From positions 186,001 to 250,000 of the forward strand of contig NZ_JBDIVF010000003.1 in the NCBI RefSeq assembly GCF_039631355.1: a stretch of 64,000 nt of DNA, in the 5' to 3' direction. Made by a program: the position numbers and the translations under genes. Position 1 is the first letter of the stretch; every line of letters begins with the position of its first letter. Positions 8,627-15,016 of this stretch are shown here, piece by piece. The notes below the pieces were generated by a model. That model made no database searches. It was not told the DNA's origin and saw only the letters and a program-made list of their open reading frames with translations. Origin of the DNA: Uliginosibacterium paludis (GTDB lineage Bacteria > Pseudomonadota > Gammaproteobacteria > Burkholderiales > Rhodocyclaceae).

Positions 8627-9724
8627 TCAGCGCCGCGTGCCCTGCGAGTAGATGAAGGCGTCATAGGCGCGTTCGGCGACACGGAACCAGAGATTCTGGT
8701 CGTCATGGAATTTCTTCCATTGCGTGTAGACCTTCTTGAAGGTCGGATACTTGGCCGAGAATTCGTCGTAGAGCTCGTAGGTCGCCTTCTGGGCGGCCAC
8801 CATGACGTCCTTCGGAAACTCGCGCAGCTGGGCTCCGCCCGCCACCAGACGACGCAGCGCGACGACGTTCTTGACGTCATAGTCGGCCTGCATCTGGACG
8901 TGAGCATTGGCGCAGGCATTTTCGAGGATCTGCTGATACTCCTTGGGCAGTTCGGCCCATTTCTTGAGATTCACGTAGATCGACAATTGCGGGCCGGCCT
9001 CCCAGAATCCCGGGTAGTAGTAGTACTTCGCGACGCGGTTGAAGCCGAGCTTTTCATCGTCATACGGACCGACCCATTCGACTGCGTCGATCGTGCCTTT
9101 CTCGAGAGCCGGGTAAATGTCGGCGGCGCCCATTTGCTGACCTACGACACCCAGCTTGCCCATCACCTGACCCGCGATGCCCGCGATACGCATCTTGAGG
9201 CCTTTCATGTCGGCGACGGTCTTTATTTCCTTGCGGAACCAGCCGCCCATCTGCACGCCGGTGTTGCCGCAGGGGATGTTGTAGATGTTGTAGCTCTTGA
9301 AGAGCTCACGCATGAGTTCCAGCCCGCCACCGGCCCACATCCAGGCGGACTGCTGGCGGCTGTTGAGGCCGAAGGGCACTGCACAGTCGAATGCGAAGGT
9401 CGGATCCTTGCCGACGTAGTAGTAGCTTGCGGATTGGCCCATGTCGACCGTTCCGTCCTTGACGGCATCCAGCACGGCAGCACTGGGAACAATTTCTCCG
9501 GCAGCAAAGAGCTGGATTTCGAACTTGCCTCCGGTGGCCGCCTTGACCTCACGCGAGACGGATTCGATCGCGTTGAAGAGCGTGTCGAGACTTTTCGGGA
9601 AACTCGATGCAAGCTTCCACTTGATCGTCGGCAGCGACGAAGACTGGGCGATGGCGGGTGCGGCAAGCGCACCAGCGGCCAGTCCGGCGCCAGCGTGCTT
9701 CAGGAACGAACGACGTTCAACCAT
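8627..9724 (-). CDS. dctP: TRAP transporter solute-binding protein, TakP/DctP family
   Basis: A 365-aa periplasmic binding protein. The N-terminus has a twin-arginine motif (ERRSFLK) and a hydrophobic stretch ending at AIAQ, so Tat export is likely. The mature protein resembles 2-oxo-acid binders of the TakP group (IKWKLASSFPKSLDT, FAAGEIVPS, WVGPYDDEKLGF, MRIAGIAGQV with the conserved ligand Arg). It would capture an organic acid for a TRAP permease. No permease genes are adjacent; a dctQM pair without a binding protein lies at 40.2 kb. It has a good ribosome-binding site (AGGGAG) and its own terminator. Confidence 0.92.
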   Translation of the reverse strand: MVERRSFLKHAGAGLAAGALAAPAIAQSSSLPTIKWKLASSFPKSLDTLFNAIESVSREVKAATGGKFEIQLFAAGEIVPSAAVLDAVKDGTVDMGQSASYYYVGKDPTFAFDCAVPFGLNSRQQSAWMWAGGGLELMRELFKSYNIYNIPCGNTGVQMGGWFRKEIKTVADMKGLKMRIAGIAGQVMGKLGVVGQQMGAADIYPALEKGTIDAVEWVGPYDDEKLGFNRVAKYYYYPGFWEAGPQLSIYVNLKKWAELPKEYQQILENACANAHVQMQADYDVKNVVALRRLVAGGAQLREFPKDVMVAAQKATYELYDEFSAKYPTFKKVYTQWKKFHDDQNLWFRVAERAYDAFIYSQGTRR

Positions 9725-9802
9725 GGGTGTCTCCCTGTATTTATGAAATCCGGCGCCCCGATTATCAAAGCACCGCCATTCCCCGCGAAACGGGGAAAAC
9801 CC

Positions 9803-11152
9803 TCAGCTCCCCGCAATGGTCATCCGGCCGATCACAAGCGAGGGGCATTGTTTTCCGCCGCGAATGATGGTGTCATTGCCCAGTGCGGTGATGTTGCGGA
9901 ACATGTCACGCAGATTGCCTGCAATCGTGATTTCATTGACGGGGTAGGAAATCTCGCCGTTCTCGATCCAGTAGCCCGCAGCGCCGCGCGAGTAGTCGCC
10001 GGTCACGTAATTCACACCCTGACCCAGCAACTCGGTGACCAGCAGCCCGCGACCGATTTCGCGCGCGAGTTCGGGCAGGCTTTTGCTGCCGGGACGGACA
10101 ATCAGGTTGTGACAGCCACCGGCGTTTCCGGTGGTCTGCATGCCCAGCTTGCGTGCGGAATAGCTGCCGAGGAAATAGCCTTCCAGCACGCCGTCGCTGA
10201 CGACCGCGCGGTCTCTGGTTGCGACGCCTTCGTCATCGAAGGGCGTGCTGCCGAGCGCCTTGGGGATGTGTGGCAGCTCATCGATGTGAATGCCGGCAGA
10301 AAAGACCTGCTTGCCGAGCGCATCGAGCAGGAAGCTTGATTTGCGGTACAGGCTGCCGCCACTGACTGCCTGGACAAAACTGCCGAGCAGGCCGCAGGCC
10401 TGGGGCGCCTCGAAGATGACGGGAACCTTGCAGGTCTTGATCCGACGGGAGCCCAGGCGTGAGAGCGCGCGGCGGGCGGCGTAGTCGCCGATGCTGGCCG
10501 GCGAGGCAAGCATGGCGGGGTCGCGCATGGAACTGTACCAGTCCCCCGTCTGCATGTCGTCGCCCTCACCGGCGATCACTCCAACCGATATCGAGTGCCG
10601 GGAGGTGGCAAAGCCCGCACGGAAACCGAGGCTGTTGGCTGCCATGAACTGGGATTCCTGCACATACACATTGGCGCCATCCGAGTTCCGGATTTCAGGG
10701 CTGACGGCAAATGCGGCAGCTTCACATTCACGGGCGATGAGGGTTGCAGCGTCGGTATCGATTTTCCAGGGATGATGCAGGTCGAGCTTGCTGCGCTTGC
10801 CTTTCCACAGCAGAGCCTTGTCGGCGAGGCCGGCGGCGGGGTCCGGTGCGGTGAAACGTGCGATCGACAGCGCGGCGTCGACCGTTGCGCGCAAGGCTGC
10901 GCGCGAAAAATCGGATGAGCTGGCATGCCCGCGCTGCTGGCCAAGATAGACCGTCACGCCAATGCCCTTGTCCCGGTTGTACTCGATGGTGTCTACATTG
11001 CCGCATCGCACAGAGACGGACTGCCCGAAGCCTTCCGAAATGTCCGTCTCGCAGGCCGTCGCGCCGCGCGAGGCCGCGTAGGAGAGGATCTCCTGGGCGA
11101 GGTCACCCAGCTGGGTTTGGGAATAGCTGAAACCGTTGTTCTTCCTGGACAT
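9803..11152 (-). CDS. pmbA: TldE/PmbA-family metalloprotease subunit
   Basis: A 449-aa TldE/PmbA protein, the partner of TldD in a heterodimeric cytoplasmic protease known for microcin B17 maturation and CcdA degradation. It lacks the HExxxH metal site, as TldE subunits do, and shows the family segments GIGVTVYLGQQRGHASSSD, SLYRKSSFLLDALGK, GNAGGCHNLIVRPG and GVNYVTGDYSRGAAGYWIENGE. It is divergent from darP, a neighbour pairing conserved in many beta- and gammaproteobacteria. TldD must be encoded elsewhere. A short hairpin (TTCCCCG/CGGGGAA, 9779-9797) follows the gene before dctP but lacks a T run. Confidence 0.95.
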   Translation of the reverse strand: MSRKNNGFSYSQTQLGDLAQEILSYAASRGATACETDISEGFGQSVSVRCGNVDTIEYNRDKGIGVTVYLGQQRGHASSSDFSRAALRATVDAALSIARFTAPDPAAGLADKALLWKGKRSKLDLHHPWKIDTDAATLIARECEAAAFAVSPEIRNSDGANVYVQESQFMAANSLGFRAGFATSRHSISVGVIAGEGDDMQTGDWYSSMRDPAMLASPASIGDYAARRALSRLGSRRIKTCKVPVIFEAPQACGLLGSFVQAVSGGSLYRKSSFLLDALGKQVFSAGIHIDELPHIPKALGSTPFDDEGVATRDRAVVSDGVLEGYFLGSYSARKLGMQTTGNAGGCHNLIVRPGSKSLPELAREIGRGLLVTELLGQGVNYVTGDYSRGAAGYWIENGEISYPVNEITIAGNLRDMFRNITALGNDTIIRGGKQCPSLVIGRMTIAGS

Positions 11153-11178
11153 GAATCGGGTGCCTTGACGCGTGGGGC

Positions 11179-11184
11179 TATAAT
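11179..11184 (+). promoter_or_regulatory. Possible -10 element for darP-mog
   Basis: A perfect TATAAT lies about 87 bases before the darP start in the divergent pmbA-darP spacer. No -35 match occurs at 16-18 bp. A TTGACG is only 8 bp upstream, so the call rests on the -10 alone. Confidence 0.3.
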
Positions 11185-11270
11185 CTTATCGTTTAAAGCC
11201 CTTGCAGGCGCAGGCACTGTGTGTTTCCAGCAAACCGGCCTGGATTGATCCGCTTGCTTCAAGAGAAAAC

Positions 11271-11828
11271 ATGAGAAAAACCGAAGATACCGAAGACTCC
11301 TACTTTGTCAGCAAGTCGCAGCGCAAGCGCGATATGGATGCGCTGCAGGATCTCGGCAAGAAGCTGACCGAGTACGCGCCGGCCCGCCTGAAAAAAGTGC
11401 CGATGTCCGAGAACCTGCGCGAGGCGCTGGTCGAAATGGCCCGGCTGACGGCCAACGGCGCACGGGCGCGGCAGTTGCAATACATCGGCCGCCTGATGAG
11501 GAGCGAGGAAGTTGAACCGATCCGTGCCGCGCTCGATGTGATCGAGGGCAAGTCGCATGCGGAAGTGGCACGCATGCACCGGCTCGAGAAACTGCGCGAA
11601 CGCCTGCTGGAAGACGAAACCATGCTGACCGAGATCGGCAACGAGTTTCCGTCGCTTGATCTCGGACGACTGCGACAGCTGCGCCGCAACGCGATCAAGG
11701 AGCGGGCGGAGAGCAAGCCGCCCAAGGCCTACCGCGAAATCTTCCAGATCCTGCGCGAGATGGATGAAGGCAAGCATGGCGCGAGCGGAGATGATCAGGA
11801 TGAGGATCTCGAGGTGGCCGGAGAATGA
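11271..11828 (+). CDS. darP: Ribosome-associated protein DarP (YjgA), 50S assembly factor
   Basis: A 185-aa highly charged helical protein of the DUF615 family. It shows SKSQRKRDMDALQDLGKKL at the start, then ARQLQYIGRLMR and LRQLRRNAIKER, all characteristic. In E. coli YjgA binds late 50S precursors and helps mature the peptidyl-transferase region. I chose the ATG at 11271 because the DUF615 consensus begins just after it and AAGAGA lies upstream; the longer open frame has no family match. It overlaps mog by 4 nt (ATGA), so the two are translationally coupled. Confidence 0.94.
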   Translation: MRKTEDTEDSYFVSKSQRKRDMDALQDLGKKLTEYAPARLKKVPMSENLREALVEMARLTANGARARQLQYIGRLMRSEEVEPIRAALDVIEGKSHAEVARMHRLEKLRERLLEDETMLTEIGNEFPSLDLGRLRQLRRNAIKERAESKPPKAYREIFQILREMDEGKHGASGDDQDEDLEVAGE

Positions 11829-12418
11829 GTGCCAAGGACCTTCTCAGAATCGGCATCGTGTCGGTCAGCGACCGTGCTGCGGGAGGCATTTATGAAGACA
11901 AGGGCATCCCCGCTTTGCTCGAATGGTTCGGTGCCGCGATCTCCAGTCCGTGGGAGGGCGTCACCCGGCTGATTCCCGATGAGCGTGCGCTGATTGAAAG
12001 GACGCTCATTGAGTTGGCTGATGAAGAAGCTTGCGCCCTGATCGTCACGACGGGCGGAACGGGCCCGGCCGTGCGTGATGTCACGCCGGAGGCCACGCAA
12101 GCGGTCGGAGAGCGGGAAATGCCGGGTTTCGGGGAGGAGATGCGGCGGATTTCGCGCCACTTCGTGCCGACCGCCATACTCTCCCGGCAGACTGCGGTCA
12201 TCCGTGGAAAGAGCCTGATCATCAATCTGCCCGGTCAGCCCAAAGCCATCCGTGAAACGCTGGAGGGGCTGCGGGACGCTGACGGCAGGCTGCAGGTGGA
12301 AGGCGTGTTTGCCGCCGTGCCGTACTGCATCGACCTGCTTGACGGGCCCTACATCGAGACTCATGAGCAGGTGACGCGGGCCTTCAGACCGAAGAGCGCA
12401 ATTCGCAAACCCGCCTGA
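11825..12418 (+). CDS. mog: Molybdopterin adenylyltransferase
   Basis: A 197-aa MogA/MoaB-fold enzyme that adenylylates molybdopterin before molybdate insertion. Visible motifs are GIVSVSDRAAGG at the N-terminus, the nucleotide-binding TTGGTGPAVRDVTPEAT and the LPGQPKAIRETL segment. The length is that of MogA rather than of the longer MoeA. It starts inside the darP stop (ATGA). Its own stop abuts the stop of the convergent glycosylase gene in the palindrome TGATCA. No other cofactor genes are near, except the MoeB/ThiF-like gene at 35.3 kb. Confidence 0.94.
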   Translation: MSAKDLLRIGIVSVSDRAAGGIYEDKGIPALLEWFGAAISSPWEGVTRLIPDERALIERTLIELADEEACALIVTTGGTGPAVRDVTPEATQAVGEREMPGFGEEMRRISRHFVPTAILSRQTAVIRGKSLIINLPGQPKAIRETLEGLRDADGRLQVEGVFAAVPYCIDLLDGPYIETHEQVTRAFRPKSAIRKPA

Positions 12419-13003
12419 TCAGAACGGGCTGGCGAGCGTCGGGCCCAGGGCCTGCAGCCAGAGGGCGAGTTTCTGCTCGAAGCGCAGGCTTGCGTGTGCC
12501 GGGCTGGTCGAGGGCAGGCGTTGCATTGCTGGCAGACGTGATTTCGTCAGATCGGGCAGCACGTGGCGGCGGAAGAGCTGCTCGGCTGCCGCTCCGTTGA
12601 AGCAGATCAGCTTCACGCCTGAATGATTCCGGAGAAACGCTTCGATGTCGTTTGGAACCACACTGGCGTGTTCGATGGACGCATCGAGGCTGCCCGGGCG
12701 AACACACTGTTGCAATACGTCCCACAGCGCGATGCCGGCAGCAGTCAGCGAGCGGCAGCGTTCTTCATAAGGCAGATCGGGCCTGAACTCGAGGATGCGG
12801 GCCATGATCGGCCAGAATCCGTTGTGCGGATGGGCGTAATAGCGGTGCGCCGTGAGGGAGGCTACGCCCGGCATGCTGCCGAGAATGAGTATCCGCGCAT
12901 CGGGCTCCGCGATGGCCGGGAAGCTCCGCACGACGATGGCTGCCTCGGCCTTCGCGGTGGTTTCCGGCTTTCCGGTGGTTTCAGTCGATGAAGGCCGGGC
13001 CAT
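12419..13003 (-). CDS. DNA-deoxyinosine glycosylase (UDG superfamily, family 6)
   Basis: A 194-aa uracil-DNA-glycosylase-fold protein. The motif LILGSMPGVASLTAHRYYAHPHNGFWPIM is typical of the family 6 hypoxanthine-DNA glycosylases, and LPSTSPAHA is the second loop. It probably excises deoxyinosine arising from adenine deamination. The annotated start makes it overlap the acyltransferase gene by 23 bp and gives a low-complexity head (SSTETTGKPETTAKAEAA). A GTG at 12931 (VRSFPAIAEPD) would remove both and is a credible true start. It closes a three-gene minus-strand run with tight overlaps. Confidence 0.88.
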   Translation of the reverse strand: MARPSSTETTGKPETTAKAEAAIVVRSFPAIAEPDARILILGSMPGVASLTAHRYYAHPHNGFWPIMARILEFRPDLPYEERCRSLTAAGIALWDVLQQCVRPGSLDASIEHASVVPNDIEAFLRNHSGVKLICFNGAAAEQLFRRHVLPDLTKSRLPAMQRLPSTSPAHASLRFEQKLALWLQALGPTLASPF

Positions 13004-13526
13004 TCTGCATCTGCCTGTTCATCTCTTCCTTCATGGCCGTCGTCACGCCACCGCGCAGGGTGTAGCGTTCATCAAAAACCGGCGACCCCGCCATCAACTG
13101 ACGTTGACGCTCAAGGTAATCTGCCGTACTGCCCATGACGCGGGCGGGGTTTCCGAAGGCCAGGCTGCCAGCGGGAATATCGGCGCTGACAACGCTTCCC
13201 GCGCCAATGATGCAGTCGTCACCGATGCGGATGCCGGGCAGGACGATCGCGCCCGCGCCGATGAACACCCTGCTGCCGATTTCGAGCCGCCCCAGGCGGA
13301 CCTTGCCCAGCGCCTGACGCATGCTGGCGTCGTGCGCGAGCAGGGTGACGCGCGGCCCCAGCGTGACGTCGTCACCGATCCGGATATGCCAGCAGTGACT
13401 CGCGTCGATGAGGCAGGAGTCCTGCATGAAAAAGTTCCGGCCGGTGATCAGCCCGTTCGCACGGAGACGGCTCAACGGGTCGCGGCCCAGCAGGCGTCGC
13501 AGCAGCCGGCGAATCGTACTCATCAT
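12981..13526 (-). CDS. Left-handed beta-helix (hexapeptide-repeat) acyltransferase
   Basis: A 181-aa member of the LacA/WcaF/CysE acyltransferase superfamily. The basic N-terminus (MMSTIRRLLRRLLGRD) is followed by imperfect hexapeptide repeats (IRIGDDVTLGPRVTLL, LEIGSRVFIGAGAIVLPGIRIGDDCIIGAGSVV) and the usual closing segment AFGNPARVMG. Such enzymes O-acetylate sugars or small molecules in the cytoplasm; the acceptor is unknown. It starts 4 nt inside the stop of the Ldh-type gene, so the two are coupled, and it overlaps the glycosylase start downstream. Confidence 0.88.
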   Translation of the reverse strand: MMSTIRRLLRRLLGRDPLSRLRANGLITGRNFFMQDSCLIDASHCWHIRIGDDVTLGPRVTLLAHDASMRQALGKVRLGRLEIGSRVFIGAGAIVLPGIRIGDDCIIGAGSVVSADIPAGSLAFGNPARVMGSTADYLERQRQLMAGSPVFDERYTLRGGVTTAMKEEMNRQMQNGPAFID

Positions 13527-14572
13527 CCTGCGGCTTCCAGCGAGACGCCTGCTGCGGCGAGTTCGCGAACGATGTCTAAATGAACCGGCACGCCGGCAAC
13601 AAGATTTGCATCGCGCTCTGCCCAGCCCCGCTGACCGGGCCAGACAAAGGGGGCCGCCTCAGTCGCAAGGTAGGCGAGCATGCTTTCCACCCGGGCATTG
13701 AGTGTTTCGCGCCCGCCGAAGGCTGCCGGGTCGATCGCGATGAAGAGTTTGCAGGAGTCCGGGTCCAGCCCGCTGCGGTCAGAACCGACGATTTCATTGC
13801 CGAAGGCGCCGCCTGCCAATGCGGCGGTGAGCAGTTCGACCATCAGCGCCAGACCCGCACCCTTGTGTCCGCCGAAGGGCAGGACAGCCCCGGCCAGAAT
13901 GGCGGCAGCATCCTGGCTGGGGCGACCTTCCGCGTCGAGCCCCCAGCCAGGCGGAACGTCCCGTTCCTCCCTTTTCCAGGTGTTGACCTTGCCAACGGCA
14001 GCCTGGCTCATTGCAATGTCGAGCACCAGAGGCGTGTCCGGATTGGCCTGGGGAATACCGATTGCGATCGGGTTGTTGCCGATGATCCGGCGTGTGGCAC
14101 CCCAGGCCGCCATGGTTGGCATGGCATTGGTCATGCATAGCCCGATCATGCCCTGTTGCGCCGCCCGGGCGGCGTAGGCATGCGCACGTCCCCAGTGAGT
14201 GGTGCGGCGTGCAAGGCAGGCGCCGATGCCGCAATGCCGGGCGCGGCTCACTGCGTCATCCATGGCGTGACAGGCGCTCGCCCGTCCGGGGCCGTTTTCG
14301 CAATCCAGCAGGCTGGTGGCCAGTGTTTCCCGCTCGATTTGCCAGTGCGCCGAGGGATTGACACGGCCTTCCGCCATGGCCGTGAGCAGGGGCGGCAGCA
14401 TGCGGATGCCGTGGGAGGGGACGCCAAGCAGATCAGCTTCAGCCATGATCCGCGCCTCGGTTGCGGCGCACGCGGCACTCAGTCCGGCTTTCGTCAAGGC
14501 GGCTGCAAGCAGGTCACACAGCGCGGGGTAGGGGATCCTGAGAGAGGAGGGCACGGTTGTTCCTGACTGCAC
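13523..14572 (-). CDS. Ldh family NAD(P)-dependent oxidoreductase (malate/L-lactate/ureidoglycolate dehydrogenase type)
   Basis: A 349-aa enzyme of the LDH2/MDH2 family, unrelated to classical Rossmann lactate dehydrogenases. The catalytic SHGxxR motif is present (GVPSHGIRMLP, H54), as are THWGRAHAYA and the nucleotide/substrate motif GNNPIAIGIPQ, with GHKGAGLALMVELL near the C-terminus. The family includes sulfolactate, ureidoglycolate, 2,3-diketogulonate and delta-1-piperideine-2-carboxylate reductases, so the substrate cannot be fixed. The coupled acyltransferase suggests a small metabolic operon, but no pathway is evident. Confidence 0.88.
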   Translation of the reverse strand: MQSGTTVPSSLRIPYPALCDLLAAALTKAGLSAACAATEARIMAEADLLGVPSHGIRMLPPLLTAMAEGRVNPSAHWQIERETLATSLLDCENGPGRASACHAMDDAVSRARHCGIGACLARRTTHWGRAHAYAARAAQQGMIGLCMTNAMPTMAAWGATRRIIGNNPIAIGIPQANPDTPLVLDIAMSQAAVGKVNTWKREERDVPPGWGLDAEGRPSQDAAAILAGAVLPFGGHKGAGLALMVELLTAALAGGAFGNEIVGSDRSGLDPDSCKLFIAIDPAAFGGRETLNARVESMLAYLATEAAPFVWPGQRGWAERDANLVAGVPVHLDIVRELAAAGVSLEAAG

Positions 14573-14641
14573 ACAAAGGAAGTGGGAGTTTAATCGCCGG
14601 CGCTGCCGAGCAGAATGATCAGGATTTTTTTGTCAAAACCC

Positions 14642-14668
14642 TAAACCCTTTGAGGCGACTGCCGTAAT
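14642..14668 (+). promoter_or_regulatory. Sigma-28 (FliA)-like promoter
   Basis: TAAA, exactly 15 bases, then GCCGTAAT, compared with the flagellar sigma consensus TAAA-N15-GCCGATAA; the base before TAAA is C, as in many proteobacterial sigma-28 sites. It lies 22 bases before the start of the small gene at 14691 in an otherwise non-coding spacer. Four of the core GCCG bases match, with deviations in the last four. Confidence 0.5.
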
Positions 14669-14690
14669 AGACCTTGAAGGAGGTGGTTCC

Positions 14691-14942
14691 GTGCCGGAAT
14701 CATTGTTAAGCAAACCAGGGGGCTTCATGCAGGTAAGTGTCGAACAGATCAGGATCAGCGCCCAGTTGCTCGTCATGGACGCATTGCTTGAAAGTGCTCG
14801 TGCAGGCGGTGCGCCTGCCGTGTCTGCCAATGAGATTGCGCTGGGCCATATCCTGCGCATGCTGGCTGAGCCGCGAACAATTGATCCCGCCGGGCTGGAT
14901 CACGCGCTTCAATCCTGTCAGGGCGCCCAGAGCCTCTGCTGA
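14691..14942 (+). CDS. Small protein of unknown function (83 aa) behind a sigma-28-like promoter
   Basis: I do not recognise the family. The GTG start is strongly supported by AAGGAGG seven bases upstream. An in-frame ATG at 14727 lacks such a site. The protein has no signal peptide or membrane segment. Its middle is predicted helical (VEQIRISAQLLVMDALLESA), and it ends in two cysteines (QSCQGAQSLC). It is flanked by the Ldh operon on one side and the convergent glnD gene on the other. The sigma-28-like promoter suggests expression with late flagellar or chemotaxis genes, although no flagellar gene is in this window. Codon use looks like its neighbours. Confidence 0.75.
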   Translation: MPESLLSKPGGFMQVSVEQIRISAQLLVMDALLESARAGGAPAVSANEIALGHILRMLAEPRTIDPAGLDHALQSCQGAQSLC

Positions 14943-14949
14943 TCTCGCC

Positions 14950-14968
14950 GGCCCGCACCGGGCGGGCC
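14950..14968. terminator. Hairpin between two convergent genes, weak terminator
   Basis: A 7-bp perfect G/C stem (GGCCCGC/GCGGGCC, 5-nt loop) lies just after the small-gene stop and before the convergent glnD stop. There is no T tract on either side, so intrinsic termination is uncertain. Confidence 0.4.
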
Positions 14969-15016
14969 GCCATCCTTGTCGCTGTCAGATGCGCTGCTGC
15001 GCGCTGACCGCTTCCC

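Noticed and set aside
9779..9797. Terminator after pmbA (TTCCCCG/CGGGGAA)
   Set aside because: The stem is good but neither strand has a T tract after it; kept only as a remark in the pmbA entry.
8342..10339. A 665-codon plus-strand frame spanning the TraB/GumN end, dctP and part of pmbA
   Set aside because: It crosses three well-supported genes and a terminator and contains no recognisable domain.
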